Source of the DNA: Streptomyces physcomitrii
GTDB taxonomy: Bacteria; Actinomycetota; Actinomycetes; Streptomycetales; Streptomycetaceae
DNA length: 64,000 bases
Assembly (NCBI RefSeq): GCF_012273655.1
Contig: NZ_JAAWWP010000007.1
Coordinates: forward strand, 124,001 to 188,000
Reading direction: 5' to 3'
Position numbers and translations under genes: made by a program. This document shows positions 17,928 to 27,070 of the stretch, in pieces; position 1 is the stretch's first letter, and every line of letters begins with the position of its first letter. Under the pieces are notes generated by a model. The model had not been told where the DNA came from. It did not search any database and was given only the letters and a program-made list of their open reading frames with translations.

Positions 17928-19397
17928 TCAGCCTCGCAGCGGAAGCCTGCGGACCAGGAGTTTTCCGGCCATGGTGACGCCGCCGTCCATGGCGATGGCC
18001 AGGCCCTCCGCGTAGACGTGCGGCCCTTCGACGGTGGGGCCCGCGCTGTCCTCGCCGTCCTCCGAGCCGACCTCGCCGAGCAGGTACGGGATGGGGCTGT
18101 GGCCGTGCACGACCCGCACGCCGCCGTAGGTGCCGAGGAGTTCGCGTACCGCGCCGGCGCCGGAGTCGTCGCGGAAGGCGAAGCGCTTGGTGAACTTGCG
18201 GAACAGGTCCCAGCACTCGTCGGCGTCGTTGCGGGTCAGCGCCTCGCGGACGGTGTCGTTGACCTCCTCGATCGAGCTGCCGAAGTCGAGGTAGGCGGTG
18301 GTGTCGGAGTGCAGCAGCAGATGGCCGTCCTCCTCCTCCATCGCGTCGAGGCGGGACATCCACTGCAGATGGTGGTCCTGGAGGCGGTCCATGTCGGTCT
18401 TCTGGCCGCCGTTGAGCAGCCAGGCCGCCTGGAAAGTGGCCGTGCCCGCACCGGAGTTGACGGGGGTGTCGCCGAAGCGCTTGGCGCCGATGAGCAGCAG
18501 TTCGTGGTTGCCCATCAGGGCCTTGCAGTAGCCGCCCGCGGCGGCGGCCTGCGCGGACAGGCGCATCACCAGGTCGATGACGCCGATGCCGTCCGGGCCG
18601 CGGTCGGTGAAGTCGCCGAGGAACCACAGCCGGGTGTTGCCCGCGGCCCAGTCGCCCTCGGTGTCGATCAGGCCCTGTTCGCCGAGCGCGGCGAGGAGTT
18701 CGTCGAGGTAGCCGTGGACGTCGCCGACCACGTACAGCGGGCCGAGCCCCTCGGGGTCGTCCGCCGCGGGCGCGGGCGCGGGTTCGGCGGCCACCGGGAC
18801 CTGGAGCGTGTCCCCGCGGTTGATGACCGGCAGGTCGCGCTGGGTCGGGGTGTACCCCTCGGGCTCCTCCTCGTCCGCGAAGGCGGCGGCGAAGGCACCG
18901 CCCCGCGAAGGCGCGGGGATCCGGCCGCCCTCGGCGGGCGCCCCGTCCGGATCGGGCACGCCCCTCGGCGGCAGCGGTACGGCCGGTGGCGCGACCGGCG
19001 GCGCGGGCGGGGCGGGGGGCGCGGGCTGCTGCGGCTCCCGCCGTCCCTGGACGGGGACTTGGGGCTGACCGGGATACGGCGCGGCGGGACCCTGGGCGTA
19101 CGGCTCCGGTGCCGGGGCGGCGGCCGGGGGCGTGCGCGGGGGTACGGCGGGCCTTCCCGGTTCCGGTACGGGCGGCGGGCTCCCCGGCTGGTGCGCGGGC
19201 GGCTGCTGCGGCTGGAGCCCGGCCTGTTCCTGCGCCTGGCGGACATCGCCCGGCGGGCGGACGGGCTCCGGCGGGGGCACCTGCCCGGGGGCGGTGCCGG
19301 GCGGCTGCGGGGCGCCCTCGCGGACGTAGGCAGGCACCCGGAAGTCGCGCAGCGTCGCTGTCCGGACCACGGGTTCCTGACCGGCCCCCTGAGTCAT
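17928..19397 (-). CDS. Calcineurin-like metallophosphoesterase
   Basis: The 489-residue protein has a Pro/Gln-rich disordered N-terminus (residues 25-190) and a C-terminal metallophosphoesterase domain with GDVHGYLDELL, GDFTDRGPDG, MGNHELLL and VVHGHSPIPY, the complete metal-ligand set of PPP-like phosphatases. The substrate may be a phosphoprotein or a dinucleotide. The ATG at 19397 (MTQGAGQE) has GGAGGGG at the right spacing. It is a stand-alone - strand gene; 237 bp without a gene separate its stop from the start of the next - strand gene (17690). Confidence 0.88.
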   Translation of the reverse strand: MTQGAGQEPVVRTATLRDFRVPAYVREGAPQPPGTAPGQVPPPEPVRPPGDVRQAQEQAGLQPQQPPAHQPGSPPPVPEPGRPAVPPRTPPAAAPAPEPYAQGPAAPYPGQPQVPVQGRREPQQPAPPAPPAPPVAPPAVPLPPRGVPDPDGAPAEGGRIPAPSRGGAFAAAFADEEEPEGYTPTQRDLPVINRGDTLQVPVAAEPAPAPAADDPEGLGPLYVVGDVHGYLDELLAALGEQGLIDTEGDWAAGNTRLWFLGDFTDRGPDGIGVIDLVMRLSAQAAAAGGYCKALMGNHELLLIGAKRFGDTPVNSGAGTATFQAAWLLNGGQKTDMDRLQDHHLQWMSRLDAMEEEDGHLLLHSDTTAYLDFGSSIEEVNDTVREALTRNDADECWDLFRKFTKRFAFRDDSGAGAVRELLGTYGGVRVVHGHSPIPYLLGEVGSEDGEDSAGPTVEGPHVYAEGLAIAMDGGVTMAGKLLVRRLPLRG

Positions 19398-19625
19398 CGA
19401 CCCCTCCACCATTGCGCCGCAACTGCACCGGAGGGGACTGCCTGGTCGCAGCTTGCCCGCGGTGTCGTGGGCCCATCATAGGAATGCGGCTCGCGCTGTG
19501 TGATGACCCAGGGGTGCTGAATCCTGGCCCGTCCCTGGTTCCTTGTGCTTTTCGCCCGAATTGGGACCCCAGTTTTTTTCCGGGCCCCGCCGCGCGAGCC
19601 CCTTTGACGGCGGGCCCGGCCCCGC

Positions 19626-19651
19626 TCCGCACGGACGGACCGCCGTGCGGA
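19626..19651 (-). terminator. Hairpin terminator downstream of the LacI regulator
   Basis: TCCGCACGG and CCGTGCGGA form a 9-bp perfect stem with an 8-nt loop, flanked by CCCC and GGGG that can extend it. It lies 8 bp beyond the LacI-gene stop codon at 19659, in the expected place. Confidence 0.7.
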
Positions 19652-19658
19652 AGGGGCC

Positions 19659-20771
19659 TCAGTCCGGTGCCGGGGCGCGCGGCGGGCTCACCGTGGTCCG
19701 CGGCGGCCTGCGCTGCGAGGAGGCGCGCACGATCAGCTCCGTCGGTATCACCTGCTCGACCGGCTGCTCCGATTCCACGCCCTCGATGGCGTCGATGAGC
19801 AGCTGCACCACGGCGGTGCCGATCCGGCGCGGCATCAACGACAGCGTGGTGACCGGCGGTTCGGTGTTGGAGTACACCGCGGACTCGCTGCAGCAGACGA
19901 GCAGCAGGTCGTCGGGGACCCGCAGTCCGTAGCGGCGGGCGGCGGCGAGCAGGTCGGTGCCGTTGGGGTCGAAGAGCCCGTAGACCGCGTCCGGCCGGTC
20001 GGGGCGCGCGAGCAGCCGGTCGGCCGCCCCGGCGCCCGCGCAGGGGTCGTGCGCCGGGTAGGCCTCGTACACCGGGTCCTGGCCGACGCGTTCGCACCAG
20101 CGCAGATAGGCGGTGGTGGACAGATGGGTGTACGTGTCCGTGGTGGTGCCGGTGAGCAGGCCGATGCGGCGGGCCCCGGCGGCGGAGAGGTGGTCCAGGA
20201 TCCCGGCCACCGCCGCCTCGTGGTCGTTGTCCACCCAGGCGGTGACCGGCAGCGAGCCCGCCGGGCGCCCGTCGGAGACCACCGGCAGCCCCTGCCGGAC
20301 GAGTTCGCTGACCACGGGGTCCTGGTCGGAGGGGTCGATGACGACGGTGCCGTCCAGGGCGACGTTCGACCAGACGTCGTGCCGCGAGGTGGCGGGCAGG
20401 ATCACCAGGGCGTAGCCGCGGGCGAGCGCGGCCGAGGTGGCGGCCCGCGCCATCTCCGCGAAGTAGGCGAACTCGGTGAAGGTGAAAGGTTCATCCCCGT
20501 AGGTCGTCACCGTGAGGCCGATGAGACCCGATTTGCCGGTACGCAGGGTGCGGGCCGCCGCGGAGGGGCGGTAGCCAAGCCGGTCCGCGACCTCGCGGAC
20601 GTGGCGGCGGGTGGCATCAGGGAGCCTGCCCTTGCCGTTGAGGGCGTCGGAGACCGTGGTGATGGAGACGCCGGCGGCGGCGGCCACGTCTCTGATGCCC
20701 GCTCTGCCCGGCCGGTTGCCCCGGCGTGTTGTGTCCGTGCGGCCCACCTGATGCTTACCTGCTGCTGTCAT
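19659..20771 (-). CDS. LacI-family transcriptional regulator
   Basis: The 370-residue protein has an N-terminal LacI helix-turn-helix and hinge (GIRDVAAAAGVSITTVSDAL ... RLGYRPSAAARTLRTG, residues 24-78) and a C-terminal periplasmic-binding-like effector domain (IGLTVTTYGDEPFTFTEFAY, VIDPSDQDPVVSELV). Such proteins usually repress sugar or nucleoside genes and themselves; the target is not obvious since the divergent neighbour is hisC. An inverted repeat GAGCC-N8-GGCTC (20775-20792) sits directly upstream of the ATG and could be an operator. Confidence 0.92.
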   Translation of the reverse strand: MTAAGKHQVGRTDTTRRGNRPGRAGIRDVAAAAGVSITTVSDALNGKGRLPDATRRHVREVADRLGYRPSAAARTLRTGKSGLIGLTVTTYGDEPFTFTEFAYFAEMARAATSAALARGYALVILPATSRHDVWSNVALDGTVVIDPSDQDPVVSELVRQGLPVVSDGRPAGSLPVTAWVDNDHEAAVAGILDHLSAAGARRIGLLTGTTTDTYTHLSTTAYLRWCERVGQDPVYEAYPAHDPCAGAGAADRLLARPDRPDAVYGLFDPNGTDLLAAARRYGLRVPDDLLLVCCSESAVYSNTEPPVTTLSLMPRRIGTAVVQLLIDAIEGVESEQPVEQVIPTELIVRASSQRRPPRTTVSPPRAPAPD

Positions 20772-21234
20772 GGCGAGCCGATAGTAGGGCTCTTGGGGTG
20801 GGGTGGTGCGTACGCATATTCACCCATTGACAGTCACGTTTCTGCATGGCCCTGAAGGGTCAATTGCCTTGGAATATAAGGTAGTTGACGGTACGACAGA
20901 TGATTACGGTTGTGCAAAGCGTGCTGTGCCTGCCAATGCCGTGATGTTGCGAAGAGGTCTCAACTCACCTTCACGGGGGATGCGCGCCACGGCGCGAGCC
21001 ACCGGCGCGCGAAAACCGGCCACGCGCCCCTTGCGGCCGGTTCCGGAAGGGCGGGCCCGGGAGCCTTAGCGGACCCCCGCCGGCAGATGCGTTGTCCCCA
21101 GCCCATTCGCAGCGGCGCGCAATCCTCATAGGGTGAGCAGTATTGGGCTCGGCGGGTGTCGAGCGCCCGGCCGTCCGCGGAGGCGGAGGAGCCGGGAGTC
21201 GCTGATCACGAGTGGTGTGACGAGGAGGACTGCG
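20772..21234. other. Divergent intergenic region LacI regulator / hisC
   Basis: This 463-bp gap is notably AT-rich from about 20805 to 20960 compared with the rest of the window. It includes TTGACA at 20827-20832 and TTGACG at 20885-20890, possible -35 elements without a convincing paired -10. No ORF here is convincing. It should carry the promoters of both flanking genes. Confidence 0.5.
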
Positions 21235-22314
21235 GTGAGTGAGACGAGCCCCAGGCTGCGTGCCGAGCTGGACGGCGTCCCGGCCTACAAGCCGGGCAAG
21301 CCCGCTGCTGCCGGTGGACCCAAGGCGTACAAGCTGTCCTCCAACGAGAACCCCTACCCGCCGCTGCCCGGGGTCCTGGAGACCGCGCTCGCGGCGGCCG
21401 GTTCCTTCAACCGCTACCCGGACCTGGCCTGCACCGCGCTGGTGGCCGAGATCGCCTCCCGCTTCGGGGTGCCCGCGAGCCATGTGGCCACCGGCACCGG
21501 CTCGGTCGGCGTCGCCCAGCAGCTGCTGCAGTCCACCGCGGGCCCCGGCGACGAGGTGATCTACGCCTGGCGGTCCTTCGAGGCGTACCCGATCATCACC
21601 CGGATCAGCGGCGCCCGGCCGGTCGAGGTCCCGCTGACCGCGGACGAGGGCCACGACCTGGACGCGATGGCCGAGGCGATCACCGAGCGCACCCGGCTGA
21701 TCTTCGTCTGCAACCCCAACAACCCCACCGGCACCGTGATCCGCCGCGCCGAGCTGGAGCGCTTCCTCGACCGGGTGCCGCCCGAGGTCCTGGTGGTGCT
21801 CGACGAGGCCTACCGCGAGTTCATCCGGGACACCGAGGTGCCCGACGGCGTGGAGCTCTACCGCGAGCGCCCCAACGTCTGCGTGCTGCGCACCTTCTCC
21901 AAGGCCTACGGACTCGCGGGCCTGAGGGTCGGCTTCGCGATCGCGCACGAGCCGGTCGCCGCGGCGCTGCGCAAGACCGCCGTGCCCTTCGGGGTCAGCC
22001 AGCTCGCCCAGGACGCCGCGGTGGCCTCGCTGCGCGCCGAGGACGAACTGCTCGGCCGGGTCGGCTCCCTGGTCGCCGAGCGCGAGCGCGTCCTCGCCAC
22101 CCTGACCGGGCAGGGCTGGACGGTGGCCGAGACGCACGCCAACTTCGTCTGGCTGCGGCTCGGCGAGCGCACCCTCGACTTCGCCGCGGCCTGCGAGGCG
22201 GCGGGCGTGGTGATCCGGCCCTTCGCGGGCGAGGGCGTGCGCGTCACCATCGGCGAGAGCGAGGGCAACGACCTCTTCCTCCAGACCGCGGCCGCCTTCC
22301 GCAAGGAGCTGTAG
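21235..22314 (+). CDS. hisC: Histidinol-phosphate aminotransferase
   Basis: The 359-residue class I/II aminotransferase converts imidazole-acetol phosphate to histidinol phosphate. Landmarks are [15 protein letters not shown] (33-47), [18 protein letters not shown] (158-167), the Asp in [10 protein letters not shown] (D190) and the PLP lysine in [16 protein letters not shown] (K223). It lies apart from a histidine operon, so it may be a second HisC/aromatic aminotransferase copy, as streptomycetes often have one near this locus. The GTG at 21235 follows GAGGAGG; the in-frame start at 21133 would add a basic low-complexity stretch. Confidence 0.9.
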   Translation: MSETSPRLRAELDGVPAYKPGKPAAAGGPKAYKLSSNENPYPPLPGVLETALAAAGSFNRYPDLACTALVAEIASRFGVPASHVATGTGSVGVAQQLLQSTAGPGDEVIYAWRSFEAYPIITRISGARPVEVPLTADEGHDLDAMAEAITERTRLIFVCNPNNPTGTVIRRAELERFLDRVPPEVLVVLDEAYREFIRDTEVPDGVELYRERPNVCVLRTFSKAYGLAGLRVGFAIAHEPVAAALRKTAVPFGVSQLAQDAAVASLRAEDELLGRVGSLVAERERVLATLTGQGWTVAETHANFVWLRLGERTLDFAAACEAAGVVIRPFAGEGVRVTIGESEGNDLFLQTAAAFRKEL

Positions 22315-22325
22315 AACCCCCGGTT

Positions 22326-22354
22326 GGGGGCCGGGCGCCGGGCGCCCGGCCCCC
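22326..22354. terminator. Bidirectional terminator between hisC and the acyl-CoA dehydrogenase
   Basis: A perfect palindrome of two 14-nt arms (GGGGGCCGGGCGCC and its complement) around a single central base lies 12 bp after the hisC stop and 10 bp from the convergent gene's stop. Confidence 0.85.
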
Positions 22355-22363
22355 GCTGCTGCC

Positions 22364-24157
22364 TCAGAAGGCCTCGTCCGGCACGTCGAGCGCGGTCCGG
22401 TCCAGGCTCTCCAGGAGGGCGAACTGCGCGTCGGTACGGGGGAGTTCGTGCCGGTAGAAGAAGCGGCAGGCGGCCCGCTTGCCCTCGTAGAAGGCGCCCT
22501 CCCGGTCGCCGGTCGCGAGCAGCTGCTCCAGCCAGATCCAGGCGAGCACCACATGGCCGACCGCCTCCAGATAGGCGGTGGCGTTGGCCAGCGCGGTCGC
22601 CGGGTCGCCGGTGCCCCACAGCCGCGCGGTCACCTCGCCGATCCGCGCCAGCCGCCCGCCCAGCGCCTCCGCGTACCCGGCGGCCTCCCCGCCCGCCTTC
22701 GCGGCCCGCGCCACGCTCGCGCCGATCTGCTCGCCGAGCAGGGCGAGCCCGGCGCCGCCCTCCTGCACCGCCTTGCGGCCGAGCAGGTCGAGACCGTGGA
22801 TGCCGTGGGTGCCCTCGTGGATGGGGTTGAGCCGGTTGTCGCGGTAGAACTGCTCGACGTTGTACTCCCGGGTGTAGCCGTAGCCGCCGTGCACCTGGAT
22901 CGCCAGGTCGTTGGCCTCCAGGCACCACTGCGAGGGCCAGCTCTTGGCGATCGGGGTGAGCACGTCGAGCAGCAGCCGCGCCCGGTCCCGGGCCTCCTCG
23001 GTGGCGGCGGTGCGCTGCTCGTCGACCAGCCGCCCGCAGTACAGATTGAGCGCCAGCGCCCCCTCCACGTACGACTTCTGGGCGAGCAGCATCCGGCGTA
23101 CGTCCGCGTGCGCGAGGATCGGGACCTGCGGTGAGGCGGGGTCCTTGGCGCCGAGCGGGCGGCCCTGCGGGCGGTTGCGGGCGTAGTCCAGGGCGTGCAG
23201 ATAGCCGGTGTAGCCGAGCGCGGTGGCGCCGAGGCCGACCCCGATCCGCGCCTCGTTCATCATGTGGAACATGTACGCGAGGCCGCGGTGCTCCTCGCCG
23301 ACGAGATGGCCGACGGCGCCCGGCGCGCCCTCCGGCCGGTGCGCGCCCTCGCCGAAGTTGAGCAGGGTGTTGGTGGTGCCGCGGTAGCCCATCTTGTGGT
23401 TGAGCCCGGCGAGGACCACGTCGTTGCGGGCGCCGAGCGAACCGTCCGGCGCCACCAGGTACTTGGGCACCACGAAGAGCGAGAGGCCCTTGACCCCGGG
23501 CGGGCCGCCGGGGATCCGGGCGAGCACCAGGTGGACGATGTTCTCGGACAGCTCGTGCTCGCCGCCGGAGATCCACATCTTGCTGCCGAACAGCCGGTGG
23601 CCGCCGCCCGGCTGGGGCTCGGCCCGGGTGCGCACATCGGCGAGCGAGGAGCCGGCCCCGGGCTCGGACAGGCACATGGTGCCGAAGAAGCGCCCCTCGA
23701 CCATCGGCCGCACATAGGTGTCGATCTGCTCCCGGCTGCCGTGCGCGAGCAGCAGGTTGGCGTTGCCGGTGGTGAGGAAGGGGTAGGCGCTGGTGCCGAC
23801 ATTGGCCGCCTGGAACCAGGCGAAGCAGGCGTTCGCGACCACGGCCGGGAGCTGGCTGCCGCCGATCTCGTAGTCCATGGTGGCGCCGGTCAGGCCGGAC
23901 TCGGCGAAGACGGCCAGCGCCTCCTTCACCTCGGGGATGAGGTGGACCCGCTCGCCGTCGAAGCGGGGCTCCTCGGCGTCCGCCTTCTTGTTGTGCGGGG
24001 CGAAGTGCCGGGTGGCGATCTGCTCGCTGAGGTCGAGCGCGGCGTCGAAGGTCTCCCGGGAGTGGTCGGCGAACCGGGGCCGCTCGGTGAGCGCGGACAC
24101 CTCCAGCCACTCGTGCAGCAGGAAGTCGAGGTCGCGGCGGGACAGGAGCAGGGACAT
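22364..24157 (-). CDS. Acyl-CoA dehydrogenase (ACAD, long form)
   Basis: The 597-residue protein is of the long AidB/ACAD9-like type: CLSEPGAGSSLADVRTRAE (flavin/substrate region), KMWISGGEHELSENIVHLVL, KMGYRGTTNTLLNFGEG and QVHGGYGYTREYNVEQFYRD near the C-terminal third, followed by an added C-terminal domain. It oxidises acyl-CoA at C2-C3 with FAD. The ATG at 24157 begins MSLLLSRRDLDFLLHEWL. It is transcribed away from the cyd operon; the 305-bp gap to cydA contains promoters for both. Confidence 0.92.
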   Translation of the reverse strand: MSLLLSRRDLDFLLHEWLEVSALTERPRFADHSRETFDAALDLSEQIATRHFAPHNKKADAEEPRFDGERVHLIPEVKEALAVFAESGLTGATMDYEIGGSQLPAVVANACFAWFQAANVGTSAYPFLTTGNANLLLAHGSREQIDTYVRPMVEGRFFGTMCLSEPGAGSSLADVRTRAEPQPGGGHRLFGSKMWISGGEHELSENIVHLVLARIPGGPPGVKGLSLFVVPKYLVAPDGSLGARNDVVLAGLNHKMGYRGTTNTLLNFGEGAHRPEGAPGAVGHLVGEEHRGLAYMFHMMNEARIGVGLGATALGYTGYLHALDYARNRPQGRPLGAKDPASPQVPILAHADVRRMLLAQKSYVEGALALNLYCGRLVDEQRTAATEEARDRARLLLDVLTPIAKSWPSQWCLEANDLAIQVHGGYGYTREYNVEQFYRDNRLNPIHEGTHGIHGLDLLGRKAVQEGGAGLALLGEQIGASVARAAKAGGEAAGYAEALGGRLARIGEVTARLWGTGDPATALANATAYLEAVGHVVLAWIWLEQLLATGDREGAFYEGKRAACRFFYRHELPRTDAQFALLESLDRTALDVPDEAF

Positions 24158-24350
24158 ACGGGGTCTCCCCGGGGGCTCGGTTGCCCGGGCAGCGGCTGCC
24201 CGGCTCCGCCGTCGGCGGAGGCGTTCCGTACCCAGACTAAGCGGTTGCTTACGTTTTCCGCGAGGGGCCCCCGGGCCCGGATTCCGGGGGAGCGAGGCCC
24301 TCGGTGCGCCGAGGGGGACCCCCCCTTCGGAGATCGACATTCCGGTAGGA

Positions 24351-24381
24351 CATAATGCTTGTGAATGTGAACGCGTTCACA
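24351..24381 (+). promoter_or_regulatory. Rex operator and -10-like CATAAT upstream of cydA
   Basis: TGTGAACGCGTTCACA at 24366-24381 is a perfect 16-bp palindrome matching the Rex operator described for S. coelicolor cydA. A CATAAT at 24351-24356 just upstream resembles a -10 element, so Rex bound here would block transcription at low NADH/NAD+. Confidence 0.9.
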
Positions 24382-24462
24382 AGCGCGTCCCGTTACTCCC
24401 GATATCTGGGTGAGCAAAGCGGCGAATCGCCGCGGCGGCCCCCGCGCAAAGGAGATGACGAC

Positions 24463-25986
24463 GTGGACCTGGCACTGGCACCGGAGACCCTGTCGCGCTG
24501 GCAGTTCGGCATCACCACCGTCTACCACTTCCTGTTCGTCCCGCTGACCATCTCGCTGGCCTCCCTCACCGCGGGCCTGGAGACGGCCTGGGTGCGGACC
24601 GGCAAGGAGAAGTACCTCAGGGCGACCATGTTCTGGGGCAAGCTCTTCCTGATCAACATCGCCATGGGTGTGGTCACCGGCATCGTGCAGGAGTTCCAGT
24701 TCGGCATGAACTGGTCGGACTACTCCCGCTTCGTCGGCGACGTCTTCGGCGCCCCGCTCGCCTTCGAGGCGCTGATCGCCTTCTTCTTCGAGTCCACCTT
24801 CATCGGCCTGTGGATCTTCGGCTGGGACAAGCTGCCGAAGCGGATCCATGTGGCCTGCATGTGGATGGTCGCGCTCGGCACCATCCTCTCCGCGTACTTC
24901 ATCCTGGCCGCCAACTCCTGGATGCAGCACCCGGTCGGCTACCGGCTCGACAAGGGCTCGGGCCGCGCCGAGCTGACCGACTTCTGGCTGGTGCTCACCC
25001 AGAACACCGCCCTCGCCCAGGCCTTCCACACCCTCGCGGCCGCCTTCCTCACCGGCGGCGCCTTCATGGTCGGCATCGCCGCCTTCCACCTGCGGCGCGG
25101 CAAGCACGTACCCGTGATGCGGACCTCGCTGCGCCTCGGCCTGATCACCGTGGTGATCGCCGGACTGCTCACCGCGGTCAGCGGCGACCTGCTCGGCAAG
25201 GTCATGTTCAAGCAGCAGCCGATGAAGATGGCCGCGGCCGAGGCGCTCTGGGACGGCGAGAAGCCCGCACCCTTCTCCGTCTTCGCCTACGGGGACGTCG
25301 ACAAGGGCCACAACTCGGTCGCCGTGCAGATCCCCGGCGTGCTCTCCTTCCTCGCCCACGACGACTTCAGCTCGTACGTCCCCGGCATCAACGACGTCAA
25401 CAAGGCCGAGCAGGAACGGTTCGGCCCCGGCGACTACCGGCCCACCATCCCGGTCGCCTACTGGGGCTTCCGCTGGATGATCGGCTTCGGGATGACCTCC
25501 TTCGCCCTGGGCGCCCTCGGCCTCTGGCTCACCCGCAAGAAGTTCCTGCTGCCCCGGCGGCTGCGCACCGGCGAGGAGGAGGTGCCGCGGCTGGTCCTGC
25601 TGCGCGCGCCCCTCGGCGCCCGGCTCAGCCGCTGGTACTGGCGGCTCGCGGTGTGGACCCTCGCCTTCCCGCTGATCGCCGGCTCCTGGGGCTGGATCTT
25701 CACCGAGATGGGCCGCCAGCCCTGGGTGGTCTACGGACTCTTCCAGACCCGCGACGCCGTCTCCCCCGGCGTCTCCCAGGGCGAGGTGATCCTCTCCATG
25801 ACCGTCTTCACCCTGCTCTACGCGGTACTCGCCGTCATCGAGGTCCGCCTCCTCATCAAGTACGTCAAGGCCGGACCGCCCGAGCTGACCGAGGACGACC
25901 TCCACCCGCCCACCCGGATCGGCGGCGGCCACGGAGACGGCGACGGGGACGCGCAGCAGGACCGGCCCATGGCCTTCTCCTACTGA
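24463..25986 (+). CDS. cydA: Cytochrome bd oxidase subunit I
   Basis: The 507-residue membrane protein is CydA of the bd-type quinol oxidase. The heme b595 His is in TTVYHFLFVPLT (H22), the b558 ligand in NSWMQHPVGY, and the quinol-oxidising loop region ends in EMGRQPWVVYG (the GRQPW motif). It oxidises menaquinol and reduces oxygen with high affinity at the plasma membrane. The GTG at 24463 (VDLALAPETLSRW) has AAAGGAG at good spacing; the upstream ATG at 24355 overlaps the Rex operator and is excluded. First gene of the cydABCD operon. Confidence 0.97.
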   Translation: MDLALAPETLSRWQFGITTVYHFLFVPLTISLASLTAGLETAWVRTGKEKYLRATMFWGKLFLINIAMGVVTGIVQEFQFGMNWSDYSRFVGDVFGAPLAFEALIAFFFESTFIGLWIFGWDKLPKRIHVACMWMVALGTILSAYFILAANSWMQHPVGYRLDKGSGRAELTDFWLVLTQNTALAQAFHTLAAAFLTGGAFMVGIAAFHLRRGKHVPVMRTSLRLGLITVVIAGLLTAVSGDLLGKVMFKQQPMKMAAAEALWDGEKPAPFSVFAYGDVDKGHNSVAVQIPGVLSFLAHDDFSSYVPGINDVNKAEQERFGPGDYRPTIPVAYWGFRWMIGFGMTSFALGALGLWLTRKKFLLPRRLRTGEEEVPRLVLLRAPLGARLSRWYWRLAVWTLAFPLIAGSWGWIFTEMGRQPWVVYGLFQTRDAVSPGVSQGEVILSMTVFTLLYAVLAVIEVRLLIKYVKAGPPELTEDDLHPPTRIGGGHGDGDGDAQQDRPMAFSY

Positions 25987-26040
25987 CCGCCCCGCCCGCC
26001 CCCACGGCCCGACCCACCCCGCGAAAGGACCGGAACCGCG

Positions 26041-27045
<1,005 letters not shown>

Positions 27046-27070
27046 CGGTCCCCGGCCCCGCTGCCCCCAG

